A DNA stretch of 64,000 bases, taken from NCBI RefSeq assembly GCF_046299575.1, contig NZ_JBKBHX010000005.1, positions 150,259-214,258 of the forward strand, read 5' to 3'. Origin of the DNA: Thermaurantimonas sp046299575 (GTDB lineage: Bacteria > Bacteroidota > Bacteroidia > Flavobacteriales > Schleiferiaceae). The notes beneath the pieces are model-generated. The model was not told where the DNA came from, searched no databases, and was given only the letters and a program-made list of their open reading frames with translations. Made by a program: the position numbers and the translations under genes. Positions 35,221-43,336 of the stretch are shown in pieces. How positions within the stretch are numbered: position 1 is the stretch's first letter; each line of letters opens with the position of its first letter.

Positions 35221-35697
35221 ATGAAAAAAAATGTATTAGTCATGGCTGTTGTGGCACTGTTAACTGTCACCGGCTGTAAGAAGGGTGAGCAAAACCTTAC
35301 AAAGGAAACAACTTCACCAACTTTTCGCCTAATTGGAGGTGGTGGATATGAATTTGGAACGTTTAATAAGGAGAAATGCGAAGAATCGGGTGGAGATATT
35401 AATAAATGTTGTCCTCCTCCTGCTGCAGAATGTTGTAAATGTCCTGTAGATGTACCAGCGAGCCATTATAACATCGTTTTGGATCCCTTAAATGGTAATA
35501 ATCCATATGAAGTCGCCGAATTTTTTCTCAACAGTGATTGGCAGACCTTCTTTCCACAGCTTATTGGCGAAGATGATCTTCTTAGCGATCTGAGAAACGG
35601 ATACTACACTTTAGAAAAAACGATTGCGGGAAATAAAGTATATTGTACTTTTCAATCAAATGCAGACAAATTAACTTTAATTATAACATTAATTTGA
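35221..35697 (+). CDS. Cys-rich lipoprotein of unknown function
   Basis: A 158-residue protein with a lipoprotein signal peptide (MKKNVLVMAVVALLTVTGC, Cys19). The mature part has a Gly-rich start (LIGGGGYEFG) and a Cys cluster around residues 59-80 (CEESGGDINKCCPPP, ECCKCP). The C-terminal half is ordinary. I recognise no family. Its signal peptide is nearly identical to that of the gene at 38121, yet the mature parts are unrelated. The stop overlaps the next start (TGATG), so the two are translationally coupled. Confidence 0.6.
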   Translation: MKKNVLVMAVVALLTVTGCKKGEQNLTKETTSPTFRLIGGGGYEFGTFNKEKCEESGGDINKCCPPPAAECCKCPVDVPASHYNIVLDPLNGNNPYEVAEFFLNSDWQTFFPQLIGEDDLLSDLRNGYYTLEKTIAGNKVYCTFQSNADKLTLIITLI

Positions 35698-36914
35698 TGA
35701 AGAAAACACTAATTTATGTGATAGTAGCAGCCGTTTTTATATCGGCTGCTATTTATTTTTACAATATTATTAATAATAATAGTAAAAATGAAATTATAAG
35801 AACAAAACATTTAACTCATTCAAATTATTTATTTCCCAAAAAATTAAATTCGATTTCTCAAGGTGATATTCAAAAATATAAACTATTTGTTGATAAAGAT
35901 ACACTATTAATCTTCGATAAAAATTTAAATTTAATAAATAAAAAGATAATTAAAAGTACTTTTCCATATTACAATTATTTTAATTATCGAATAACTACTA
36001 TCAACAACAATAAATATTCAAGTGATAGTACAATTGAAATTATTTCATTTAATAAAATTTCTTTTGATTCTTTAATCTATATAACAGAGTTAAATTTGAA
36101 TTCAGGAGAAGTAATTATAAAACATAAATTTAGTCCTTTTTTCAAATTTAATGAAACTTGCGATTTTATAAATAGGACAGGAATGCGTTATTACAGAATT
36201 GATAGTATTTATATATTATGTTTGGGAAAGGAATTGACAGATTGTAACAAATATGTTTATGATATTTCAAAATCAAATTATTTTAAAAGTCCAAATTATG
36301 GAATTTTTAAGTTTGACAGCGATAATAATCTAATTTGCATCAATAGAATCGGAGACTTCAGCGAATACAGTGATTTAAAAATAATCTGGCAAATACCTTT
36401 TATTTCAATTACTCAAAATAAGGAAATTATTTTATCAAATTATTTTTCAAATAAGATACATATTTATGACATTATGGGTAGAAAAATTAACGAAATAAAA
36501 ATTAATCATAAAAATTTTAATTTCAAAAAATTTTTAAATTCAGATCTTCTTACCGGAGGGTGTGGAATTAATACTGAAAAATATATATTTATTGAAGATA
36601 GTACACTGTCTTTTGGTCCAGTTTATTATTTATCAAAATATAAAATTTATCTTACTTCAATAAAATATCCAAAATCAATTAAAAATGGTATAAGTTCATT
36701 CATTTTTTTTGATAATAAAGGAAAAATTCTTTTAGAGATAGAAAATGAAAATATTTATAATAGAAGTTATCATTTTGTAGATGATTATTTAGTGAGAGTG
36801 GTTTTAGACATGGAGGATTATGATGAAAATTATCGAAAAATTTCGTTTGTTGACATTGATTTATATGATATAATTCAAAATACATTCAACAAACCCTGGT
36901 GGAAGTTTTGGTGA
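35697..36914 (+). CDS. AT-rich membrane-anchored protein, possibly beta-propeller
   Basis: A 405-residue protein from ATG 35697, coupled to the lipoprotein upstream. An N-terminal hydrophobic helix (LIYVIVAAVFISAAIYFY) is a signal anchor. The rest has repeated short strands such as LLIFDKNLNLINKKI and IHIYDIMGRKINEIKI, which suggest a 6-bladed propeller as seen in other Bacteroidota proteins with this layout. Codon use is extremely AT-rich (Asn, Lys, Ile, TTA/AAT codons), quite unlike the flanking amylase and primase genes. This points to acquisition by transfer. No catalytic motif is seen. Confidence 0.55.
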   Translation: MKKTLIYVIVAAVFISAAIYFYNIINNNSKNEIIRTKHLTHSNYLFPKKLNSISQGDIQKYKLFVDKDTLLIFDKNLNLINKKIIKSTFPYYNYFNYRITTINNNKYSSDSTIEIISFNKISFDSLIYITELNLNSGEVIIKHKFSPFFKFNETCDFINRTGMRYYRIDSIYILCLGKELTDCNKYVYDISKSNYFKSPNYGIFKFDSDNNLICINRIGDFSEYSDLKIIWQIPFISITQNKEIILSNYFSNKIHIYDIMGRKINEIKINHKNFNFKKFLNSDLLTGGCGINTEKYIFIEDSTLSFGPVYYLSKYKIYLTSIKYPKSIKNGISSFIFFDNKGKILLEIENENIYNRSYHFVDDYLVRVVLDMEDYDENYRKISFVDIDLYDIIQNTFNKPWWKFW

Positions 36915-36963
36915 ATAGGATTTGGAAATGTCGATAATTGTATCTGTCTTCGCATCACCTCTT

Positions 36964-37154
36964 GCAAGCATCAGTTGCCCTTACTCTACGGCACTACGCG
37001 CGTGTATGTCGATGGAGGATTACTTGTGGTGGAGCGGAATTACTTGGGTAAACGGATAAGAGCTTTTTTCAACAACACCGCATCTCCCAGGCCTATGCCC
37101 GATGGAAAGCTGCTTCTGACCAACTCTGCTGACAGCACCTTATCGCCTTATACC
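36964..37154 (+). pseudogene. Repeat copy B, part 1: dead fragment of the amylase C-terminus
   Basis: This fragment is 191 bases long and about 97 percent identical by eye to 34874-35064. It encodes the amylase C-terminal residues from HQLPLLYGTTRV to LSPYT without a start or catalytic domain. It ends where the insert at 37155 begins; the homology resumes at 37977. Confidence 0.9.
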
Positions 37155-37276
37155 TCTTTGCGGCTTGATAAAAGCGCGGGTTATAGATGCGCAATACCGT
37201 CGAATTACAGCTGAAGTATAAAAGAAAAACCGCACTTCATATAAGCACATCAGCCCGCAGTTGCACTACAATGCAG

Positions 37277-37429
37277 TTAAGCACGGGGCATTATTGTCGT
37301 TTGTGATTTGCGTTTCTTGAAGTATTCAACGATTTCTTCTTTTGTCATCTTCGATAACTTTTCGCTCAATTTGTCGCGTTGTTGACGCATAAATTTCACA
37401 GCGTCAAATGTTTTTTCAGTCGTCTTCAT
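37277..37429 (-). CDS. Small PIN-partner protein, putative antitoxin
   Basis: A 50-residue protein from the Met at 37429. Its start lies inside the 3' end of the PIN gene (14-base overlap), so the two are coupled. The sequence MKTTEKTFDAVKFMRQQRDK followed by LSEKLSKMTKEEIVEYFKKR is of a type often seen next to PIN genes in Bacteroidota. It has a basic middle and a helical C-terminus. Antitoxin function is inferred from pairing, size and charge. Confidence 0.6.
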   Translation of the reverse strand: MKTTEKTFDAVKFMRQQRDKLSEKLSKMTKEEIVEYFKKRKSQTTIMPRA

Positions 37430-37880
37430 ATTTTTCAAATTCTCTCGGTGAACGTATTTCTAATTGTTTGTAACCGTTTTTTATGTTGACATAATTATAA
37501 CCTCTAATTCTTTCGATGTTTACTATGTGCTTAAAGTTCCAACTTATCAAAAAATCTGCATGATTTATAGTCGCTAAGGCAATGTGTAAGCAGTCAGCAA
37601 AACTGGTTCGTCCAACAACTTTTTCATTAATGTATTCAGTCGCCAGGTCAACTGCTTCTTCTGTTATTTCAATAAACTCTGTCAGGTCGGTATTAAGACT
37701 TTCTACAAATTGTTTTACTTTTTCAGGCGCGTTTTCAAGTTCTTCCTGAGTTACTGCCGAATATAGTACAATGAATTCTCCCTTTTTGATTCTGTCAAAC
37801 AGCGGGATAGTGTGTTCTTTGAATTCTTCGTCAAAGTATCCGCCAAAAACAGAAGTGTCTATATAAATTCTTTGTTTCAC
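37416..37880 (-). CDS. PIN-domain protein, VapC-like toxin
   Basis: About 154 residues from GTG 37880; a TTG at 37895 would add five residues. The domain starts with RIYIDTSVFGGYFDEEF, with the first active-site Asp, and has the central acidic residues in SFADCLHIALA and the late WNFKHIV segment. PIN toxins are Mg-dependent ribonucleases. A TAAATTTG -7 box lies on the minus strand at 37911-37904, and the likely antitoxin gene overlaps the 3' end. The module sits in an insert within a duplicated region. Confidence 0.82.
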   Translation of the reverse strand: MKQRIYIDTSVFGGYFDEEFKEHTIPLFDRIKKGEFIVLYSAVTQEELENAPEKVKQFVESLNTDLTEFIEITEEAVDLATEYINEKVVGRTSFADCLHIALATINHADFLISWNFKHIVNIERIRGYNYVNIKNGYKQLEIRSPREFEKYEDD

Positions 37881-37976
37881 AATATTTGTAGTCAAATTAT
37901 TATCAAATTTATGAATTTTAAATGTTATGTCGGTCAGTTTTTGGTCTAGTGATTACATTTTAGTCTAGTGCAAAAC

Positions 37977-38180
37977 TTCGCCATTGCCGAAGTTAATAAA
38001 ATCCTTTAACTGTGAAAATTGAAATAAACAAACCCGAAGTGAATATTTAATAAATAATTAGCATATCATTAACTCACTCTTTCTTTCTTTCTTTGGCTTA
38101 GATAGTAAAATCTAAGTCCCATGAAAAAGAATGTTTTAGTGATGGCTGTCGTGGCCCTGTTAGCCGTCGCCAGCTGTAAA
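37977..38180 (+). repeat. Repeat copy B, part 2: spacer, microsatellite, hairpin, signal peptide
   Basis: It is homologous to 35065-35280: the end of the amylase frame (TTCGCCATTGCCGAAGTT), the spacer, CTTT repeats (four units here), the CTTAGAT/ATCTAAG hairpin at 38097-38116 and the first 19 codons of the lipoprotein. Divergence is greater than in part 1. Confidence 0.88.
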
Positions 38181-38616
38181 AAATCTCAAAAATGAAGAGA
38201 GCGGAATTACTGAGAAGAAACTTCTTAAGCCTTTTTCTTCAGAACTAATTATTCGCACAGCAGATGTTTCATCAGAAAATTCTACCATTTTAGCTTTTAT
38301 AAGAAAAATAGATATTTTGAAAAATCTCAACGAGTATTCATCAATTCATTATGAAGCAGATAAGAAATTAGGTAAGAGCTTTATTTATGGCAATGCAAAA
38401 GATGCTGAAGGTAATATGGTGGTTTTCCGCATTCCGGTCATAGAATCTGACGGATTGATCAATCTGGGCGTTCCGGGTGGTACAGTTGAATCTTGTACAG
38501 GAGTAAATTGTGAACGTTGTGAATTTGCTCCTAATGGTGGTTGTATTTGTCTGCGAAGTGGTTCCATAACAGGTGGAGCATCATATTGTAATCACTCTAT
38601 CTCCAGACCAAGATGA
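38121..38616 (+). pseudogene. Second Cys-rich lipoprotein, frameshifted after the lipobox
   Basis: ATG 38121 starts MKKNVLVMAVVALLAVASC, nearly the same signal peptide as at 35221, but the frame stops at 38193-38195. Removing one A from the A6 run at 38178-38183 joins it to a frame that runs to 38616 and reads NLKNEESGITEKK, then HYEADKKLGKSFIYGNAKDA, then a Cys-rich end (CTGVNCERC, GGCICLRSG). The intact form would have about 164 residues. The mature part is unrelated to the first lipoprotein. The shift may be a real phase-off state, a dead gene or an A-run sequencing error. Confidence 0.7.
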
Positions 38617-38672
38617 CGAAATAGACAATCGATCTTATTATGGGCTTTTGGGTTTAAATCCTTTTAAAAAAT

Positions 38673-40610
38673 TTATCCGACCACTCTTCTCAATCGATTA
38701 TTGATTTTTCTTCGAAGATTAATTTTTGTAAGGATTTCACGCGATAGGGTTTCGGATTGTTTCTCATCTGCAAGCGAAGAGATGGTTTGGGTAAGTTTTT
38801 GAATGTCGCGTTCGAGGTGTAGGTCTTTAAACCGAAGGATGGTCTCAATGGTGTCGATTTCCAGCAAGGCATTGAAATCTGTAACATAAATTCCTCTTGC
38901 CACCCAGTTAGGACTGATTTTGTAGCTGATGGATGATAGTTCGGCATATAGAGCAGCCACTTCCTGATGTTTTACAAAGAATGAATGGTCAGGAAATGTA
39001 TTTAGTTCTCTGAAGTAGTTAAAAATCAAGTTTGCGAGGGCACTGTGCTCGTCGTTCTCAAAGGTTAAGCCATCTTCTTCAAGGCTGTGGTAGATCAGCT
39101 CGCCGATGCGTGCTTCGATAAATTCATGGTCTTCAAAAGGGTGTTTGAATCGGTCTTCTTTATTCCCAAAGTTGACCAGAAGCCAGAGAAGCTGGCGTTC
39201 GATGGCAAAGAGAGGTGAAATGACTTTTTCCTGAGAGGGAGCTTCTACTTTTTTCAGTTCTGAAGTTCGCTGCCTGACCTTTTGCTCCTTTTGCTGTTGC
39301 AGGGCGTTTCGGCTGATGATAGTTTGCAGTTCGGTGGCCAGAATGGTTTGGTCGATGCCGAGTATGTCAGCAGCTTCTTTGAGATAGACCGATTGTTTCA
39401 GTTCGCCTTTCATCAGGGCGATGCTTTCGAGCAGTTCGCGTGCTGCCTGAACTTTTTGTATGGGGGTGGCTTCAGGCCCGGTAATGAGTACACGAGCTTT
39501 GAAACGGATAAAGTCCTCAAGATGGGATTCGATAAATGCACGAACCTCTACAGGCGAATGCTTGCGGGTGAAGGAATCGGGGTCATCTCCTTCGGGAAAA
39601 AGCAGGACTTTTACATCGAAATCTTCTTTGAGAAACATGTCAATTCCCCGCTGAGAAGCGCGAATGCCGGCAGGGTCTCCATCGAACAGAATGCCTACCC
39701 TGGAAGTCAGCTGACGGATCAGGCGCACCTGGTCATCGGTGAGGGAGGTTCCACTGGAGGCCACTACATTCTCTATACCGGCCTGATGCAGTGAAATCAC
39801 ATCAGTATAGCCTTCGGCCAGAAAACAAATGTCTTCTCTTCCGATTGCCTTGCGGGCTACATGAAGGCCATAGAGTATTTTACTTTTGTTGTACACCGGG
39901 CTTTCCGGTGAGTTGATGTACTTCGCAGCTTTTGCCTGGCTGTTCATGATGCGCCCGGCAAATCCGGCGGTGCGACCTCCGCGGTCAATGATGGGAAAAA
40001 TGACGCGCTCACGAAAAGCATCGTATAGGTCGCCCTTATCGCCTTTTTTTATCAGGCCCAGGGTGAGCAGGTAGTCGGGATTGTGGCCGGCTCTGCGGGC
40101 AGCATCCACCAGAGCAGTTGAGTTTGAAGGGTTGTAACCGAGCTGAAACTTCCGTATGGTGTCGTCAGTAAAGCCGCGCTCCCTAAAGTAGGCCAACCCC
40201 ACACTTCGCCCCTCTTCGGTGTTCCAAAGTTGCTCTTCAAACCAGCGCCTGGCCCATTCATTGACAATAAAGAGGCTTTCCTCCTGAGTTTTGGCTTCTT
40301 TTTCTTCGGGGGTAGGTTCTTTTTCTTCGATTTCGATGCCGTACTTCTTAGCGATGTATCGCAAAGCCTCTACATACGACATTTTTTCATATTCCATCAG
40401 AAAGGTGATGGCGTTGCCCCCGATGCCTGATGAAAAGCATTTAAAAATCTGCTTGGCCGGACTTACATAAAACGATGGTGTGCGTTCATTGGTAAAAGGG
40501 GAAAGTGCCTTGTAATTGGCACCTGCTTTTTTCAGATGTATGAAGTCGCCAATGACTTCTTCTATCCGCATGGTCTCAAAAATCCGGTCAATGGTCGCCT
40601 GACTGATCAT
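38673..40610 (-). CDS. dnaG: DNA primase, with degenerate zinc-binding domain
   Basis: A 645-residue DnaG. The N-terminal CHC2-type domain keeps its fold motifs (SPFTNERTPSFYVSPAKQ, FKCFSSGIGGNA), but three of four zinc ligands are replaced: Ser37 for Cys, Thr40 for His and Ser61 for Cys, with only Cys58 left. I recall the same loss in Flavobacteriia primases. The catalytic core has FAGRIMN, the TOPRIM Glu in FLAEGYTDVISLHQAG and the DGDPAG motif. The C-terminal helicase-binding part is diverged. It makes RNA primers for replication. The last gene of its pair, it overlaps the exosortase-associated gene by four bases. Confidence 0.94.
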   Translation of the reverse strand: MISQATIDRIFETMRIEEVIGDFIHLKKAGANYKALSPFTNERTPSFYVSPAKQIFKCFSSGIGGNAITFLMEYEKMSYVEALRYIAKKYGIEIEEKEPTPEEKEAKTQEESLFIVNEWARRWFEEQLWNTEEGRSVGLAYFRERGFTDDTIRKFQLGYNPSNSTALVDAARRAGHNPDYLLTLGLIKKGDKGDLYDAFRERVIFPIIDRGGRTAGFAGRIMNSQAKAAKYINSPESPVYNKSKILYGLHVARKAIGREDICFLAEGYTDVISLHQAGIENVVASSGTSLTDDQVRLIRQLTSRVGILFDGDPAGIRASQRGIDMFLKEDFDVKVLLFPEGDDPDSFTRKHSPVEVRAFIESHLEDFIRFKARVLITGPEATPIQKVQAARELLESIALMKGELKQSVYLKEAADILGIDQTILATELQTIISRNALQQQKEQKVRQRTSELKKVEAPSQEKVISPLFAIERQLLWLLVNFGNKEDRFKHPFEDHEFIEARIGELIYHSLEEDGLTFENDEHSALANLIFNYFRELNTFPDHSFFVKHQEVAALYAELSSISYKISPNWVARGIYVTDFNALLEIDTIETILRFKDLHLERDIQKLTQTISSLADEKQSETLSREILTKINLRRKINNRLRRVVG

Positions 40611-41038
40611 CGTGCCGAAATGTTTTTCTGATAATAAAATGCTGGTATCAGCAGCATCATAAAAAAGGGATTAACGACTAGTCGGTGCAAATGGCTCAGA
40701 AACCACCTTAACACATCCCAGTACCAAATAACTCCCACCACATAAACGGGCATCATCACCAGGGCTTCAACCAAAAACACAACAAATGCAAAGTTCATAT
40801 ACTTTTTTTCTTCAAATAATGCCCACAGTATGCCTAAGGCCATGGAATCGTTTATAAGAAAACGAGCATATTTAGAAAGAAAAAATTTCCAGGGATCAAA
40901 ATCAGCGACCTTATCGGAAGCAGCCCCCGTTTCATAAAATCCAGAATAGAACCACTCCTTTTGAAATACATAGACTAATATCAAAACAGTAAGGCAGGCA
41001 AAACCAATTAAATAACGTTTTAATGGAAGTGTATTCAT
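40607..41038 (-). CDS. Exosortase F system-associated membrane protein
   Basis: A 143-residue protein with four hydrophobic segments. The end NPFFMMLLIPAFYYQKN fits the XrtF-associated family found beside exosortase F in Flavobacteriia, where the C-terminal IPAFYYQ is strongly conserved. The exosortase itself is not next to it here. The partner may be elsewhere, or the protein may act without it. The stop overlaps the dnaG start by four bases, so both are probably co-transcribed. The direct role of the protein is not known. Confidence 0.7.
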   Translation of the reverse strand: MNTLPLKRYLIGFACLTVLILVYVFQKEWFYSGFYETGAASDKVADFDPWKFFLSKYARFLINDSMALGILWALFEEKKYMNFAFVVFLVEALVMMPVYVVGVIWYWDVLRWFLSHLHRLVVNPFFMMLLIPAFYYQKNISAR

Positions 41039-41177
41039 TATGGAAAAAGAAAACTAGTGCTAAGGTATTTGAAATCCTTTTCTTGATGAAAGTAAAAGGT
41101 TTTCAACATCAAAATATTGATAAAAAAGATTGTTTTTTTCATTGATTAACAATGAGATAATCTGAATTCGTAAAAAT

Positions 41178-42038
41178 TTGCAAAAACATCCCTTGGAAAG
41201 GCGCGAACTGAAACTGGTAGTCATCTCCGACACGCATCTGGGCACATATGGTTGCCGGGCAAAGGAACTCCATCGATACCTGAAAAGCATCAAACCCGAA
41301 ATCCTGATCCTCAACGGCGATATCATCGACATCTGGAATTTTAGAAAAAGCTATTTTCCGGCCTCGCATCTGAAAGTGATCAAGCAGATCATCAGCCTGA
41401 TGAGCAAGGGGGTACAGGTCTATTACCTCACCGGCAATCACGATGAGATGCTTCGTAAGTTCAGTGAGTTTTCTTTGGGAAATTTTACGCTGGCCGATAA
41501 GCTGGTGATTGACCTCGACCGAGGTGAACGTGCCTGGATCTTTCACGGCGATGTATTTGACGCTAGCATACAAAACGCAAAATGGCTTGCCAAACTCGGC
41601 GGTTGGGGCTATGACATGCTCATACTCATCAACAGTATGGTGAATTTCATCCTCGAAAAGATGGGAAAAGAAAAATATTCTCTTTCAAAAAAAATAAAAA
41701 ACAGCGTCAAAAAAGCCGTCAAGTACATTTCAGACTTTGAAAATACAGCAGCAGAGTTGGCCATTGACAATGGAATGAACTATGTGGTATGCGGCCACAT
41801 TCACCAGCCTCAATACCGTGAAGTATCCAACAAGAGAGGTAAAACCATATATCTCAACTCAGGTGACTGGGTCGAAAATCTGACTTCACTGGAGTACAAC
41901 CATGGGCAATGGAGCATTTTTAAATTTGACGAACATTTTCAATTTCAGGATGATCCAAATGAAGAACCGGAAACAGATACCCTCGGCGTTGAAAATCTGC
42001 TGATGCGCATCGCTGCCTTTCAACCCACTGTGAAATGA
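41178..42038 (+). CDS. LpxH-like metallophosphoesterase (UDP-2,3-diacylglucosamine diphosphatase family)
   Basis: A 286-residue calcineurin-like enzyme starting at TTG 41178. The metal motifs are in order: ISDTHLGTYG, LNGDIIDIW, YLTGNHDE, HGDVFD and CGHIHQPQ. Spacing and the WNF after the second motif resemble LpxH, which cleaves UDP-2,3-diacylglucosamine to lipid X in lipid A synthesis. The middle of the protein holds a helical Lys-rich insertion (about residues 160-190). The next gene, a glycosyltransferase, overlaps by four bases. Lipid A or another glycolipid path is likely. Confidence 0.8.
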   Translation: MQKHPLERRELKLVVISDTHLGTYGCRAKELHRYLKSIKPEILILNGDIIDIWNFRKSYFPASHLKVIKQIISLMSKGVQVYYLTGNHDEMLRKFSEFSLGNFTLADKLVIDLDRGERAWIFHGDVFDASIQNAKWLAKLGGWGYDMLILINSMVNFILEKMGKEKYSLSKKIKNSVKKAVKYISDFENTAAELAIDNGMNYVVCGHIHQPQYREVSNKRGKTIYLNSGDWVENLTSLEYNHGQWSIFKFDEHFQFQDDPNEEPETDTLGVENLLMRIAAFQPTVK

Positions 42039-43021
42039 AAAAAATTCTATACGCCATTCAGGGTACCGGCAATGGCCATGTATCAAGAGCTTTGGTGGTG
42101 GTGCCAATCCTGAAAAAACATTTTGATGTAGATATACTCATCAGTGGTCGTCAGTCGAATCTTCATCTTCCCTTTGAAGTACACTACCGATATGACGGAG
42201 TGAGCTTTGTGTATGACAAGGCCGGAGGCCTCAGTTATTCAAAAACGCTCTTTCACAACAATCTTGCGAAGGCCTTCAAAGAAATTAAGAGCCTTCCGGT
42301 GAAGAATTATGATCTTGTGATCAGCGACTTTGAGCCCATAAGTGCATTTTCGGCTCTACTGCATAAGGTACCTTCACTTGCCTTTAGCCATCAGGCAGCT
42401 TTTCTGAGCAAAAAAGTACCACGACCTAAGCGAAAGAGCCGGGTTGGCGAGTTTGTATTAAAAAAATATGCACCGTGCAGACACGCACTTGGAATCCATT
42501 TTCAGCGCTATGAATCTTGGATTATTCCCCCCATTTTAAGGCCTGAAATTCTGAATGCCACTCCCACAGACGATGGGGATTACGTCGTGTACTTGCCGGC
42601 ATTTGGCGATTCTCAACTGGTCAGAGTGCTGGGCAAATCAGACGCGCGGTTTACCGTTTTTTCAAAGTTTTCAACCTTTACCTATAAAAGAAACAACGTA
42701 ACCATCATTCCAGCTGATGCAAAAGAGTTTACAAAAAGACTCATTAGCTGCAAAGGGGTGATTACGGGTGCCGGTTTTGAAACACCGGCAGAAGCTCTGT
42801 ATCTGGGCAAAAAACTTCTGTGCATACCCATCAAAGGCCAGTACGAGCAGTATTGTAATGCTGCTGCCTTGAGCGATATGGGTGTACATGTAGCTGAAAA
42901 ACTGAGTGTTTCAATAATAAATCATTGGATTTCAACATCTTCAAGCTTTGCTCTTACGTTGAAAAATGATCTAAAACAACTGCCTTATAAAGTTCCGGAA
43001 TTGATAAATCAATTTATTTGA
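42035..43021 (+). CDS. GT-B glycosyltransferase family protein
   Basis: A 328-residue protein beginning KKILYAIQGTGNGHVSRAL, the glycine loop of a MurG-like GT-B fold. The second Rossmann domain has GVITGAGFETPAEALYLGKK and PIKGQYEQYCNAAAL, which resemble nucleotide-sugar binding segments of the MJ1255/VC2487 type. It is translationally coupled (ATGA) to the LpxH-like gene, so it may glycosylate a lipid. The donor and acceptor are unknown. Confidence 0.78.
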   Translation: MKKILYAIQGTGNGHVSRALVVVPILKKHFDVDILISGRQSNLHLPFEVHYRYDGVSFVYDKAGGLSYSKTLFHNNLAKAFKEIKSLPVKNYDLVISDFEPISAFSALLHKVPSLAFSHQAAFLSKKVPRPKRKSRVGEFVLKKYAPCRHALGIHFQRYESWIIPPILRPEILNATPTDDGDYVVYLPAFGDSQLVRVLGKSDARFTVFSKFSTFTYKRNNVTIIPADAKEFTKRLISCKGVITGAGFETPAEALYLGKKLLCIPIKGQYEQYCNAAALSDMGVHVAEKLSVSIINHWISTSSSFALTLKNDLKQLPYKVPELINQFI

Positions 43022-43130
43022 TTAATTGGTTTAACGTTACAAAAGATGCTTTTAAAAAAGCAAAATATAAATTTATGCACTCAATCGACCATTTTCAATG
43101 AAAATTTTTCAAAAAGCAGCAGAAGTCATA

Positions 43131-43320
43131 TTGCATAATTAAATTATTGTGTTCTTTTGTAACGATGATTAAGATGTGGCGAAATACATATACTTATAAA
43201 CACATGGGCATGATTAATTGCCCATTGAAGTATGTATGGCGCCCGTCGAATGATCCTAATTAGAAAAAAATTTTAAGACATAAATAAAAACCCAAGGGCG
43301 CCCCAAATAGGCGCCCTTTT
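43131..43320 (+). ncRNA. Candidate structured RNA or attenuator leader
   Basis: A promoter-like pair (TTG 43131-43133, 18 bases, TTCTTTTG 43152-43159, one mismatch) would start a transcript near 43165 that ends at the terminator at 43294-43318, about 155 bases. Inside, ATGGGCA/TGCCCAT forms a hairpin (43204-43225), and flanking ACAT..ACTT/AAGTATGT bases extend it. GGCGCCC at 43238-43244 is identical to the right arm of the terminator and can pair with its left arm (43296-43302), giving an antiterminator. Either a small RNA or a regulated leader of the gene at 43337 is possible. Confidence 0.45.
43294..43318 (+). terminator. GC-rich hairpin terminator before 43337
   Basis: AAGGGCGCC (43294-43302) pairs perfectly with GGCGCCCTT (43310-43318) around a 7-base loop and is followed by TT and an AT-rich tract. 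It lies 19 bases before ATG 43337, an unusual place for a simple terminator of the glycosyltransferase gene 270 bases upstream. Confidence 0.8.
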
Positions 43321-43336
43321 AATTTTTAAATGGCCT

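Larger units (their letters stand above)
37155..37976. mobile_element. Insert carrying a PIN toxin module
   Basis: About 820 bases interrupt repeat copy B between the bases equivalent to 35064 and 35065 of copy A. The insert holds a PIN gene and a small overlapping gene, both on the minus strand. I find no transposase, no terminal inverted repeats and no target duplication. A tandem-like GTCTAGTG/GTCTAGTG pair (37944-37970) lies near its right end. How it moved is unclear. Confidence 0.6.

Noticed and set aside
37155..37310. Possible integron attC site at the left end of the PIN insert (GCTTAAC on the minus strand, and GCCCG...CGGGGC)
   Set aside because: One core-like heptamer is present but no matching GTTRRRY partner lies at a suitable distance, and there is no integrase.
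43131..43320. 6S RNA or a named riboswitch
   Set aside because: The size is near that of 6S RNA, but I cannot see its long double hairpin with a central bubble, nor any known aptamer core. A covariance search would decide.
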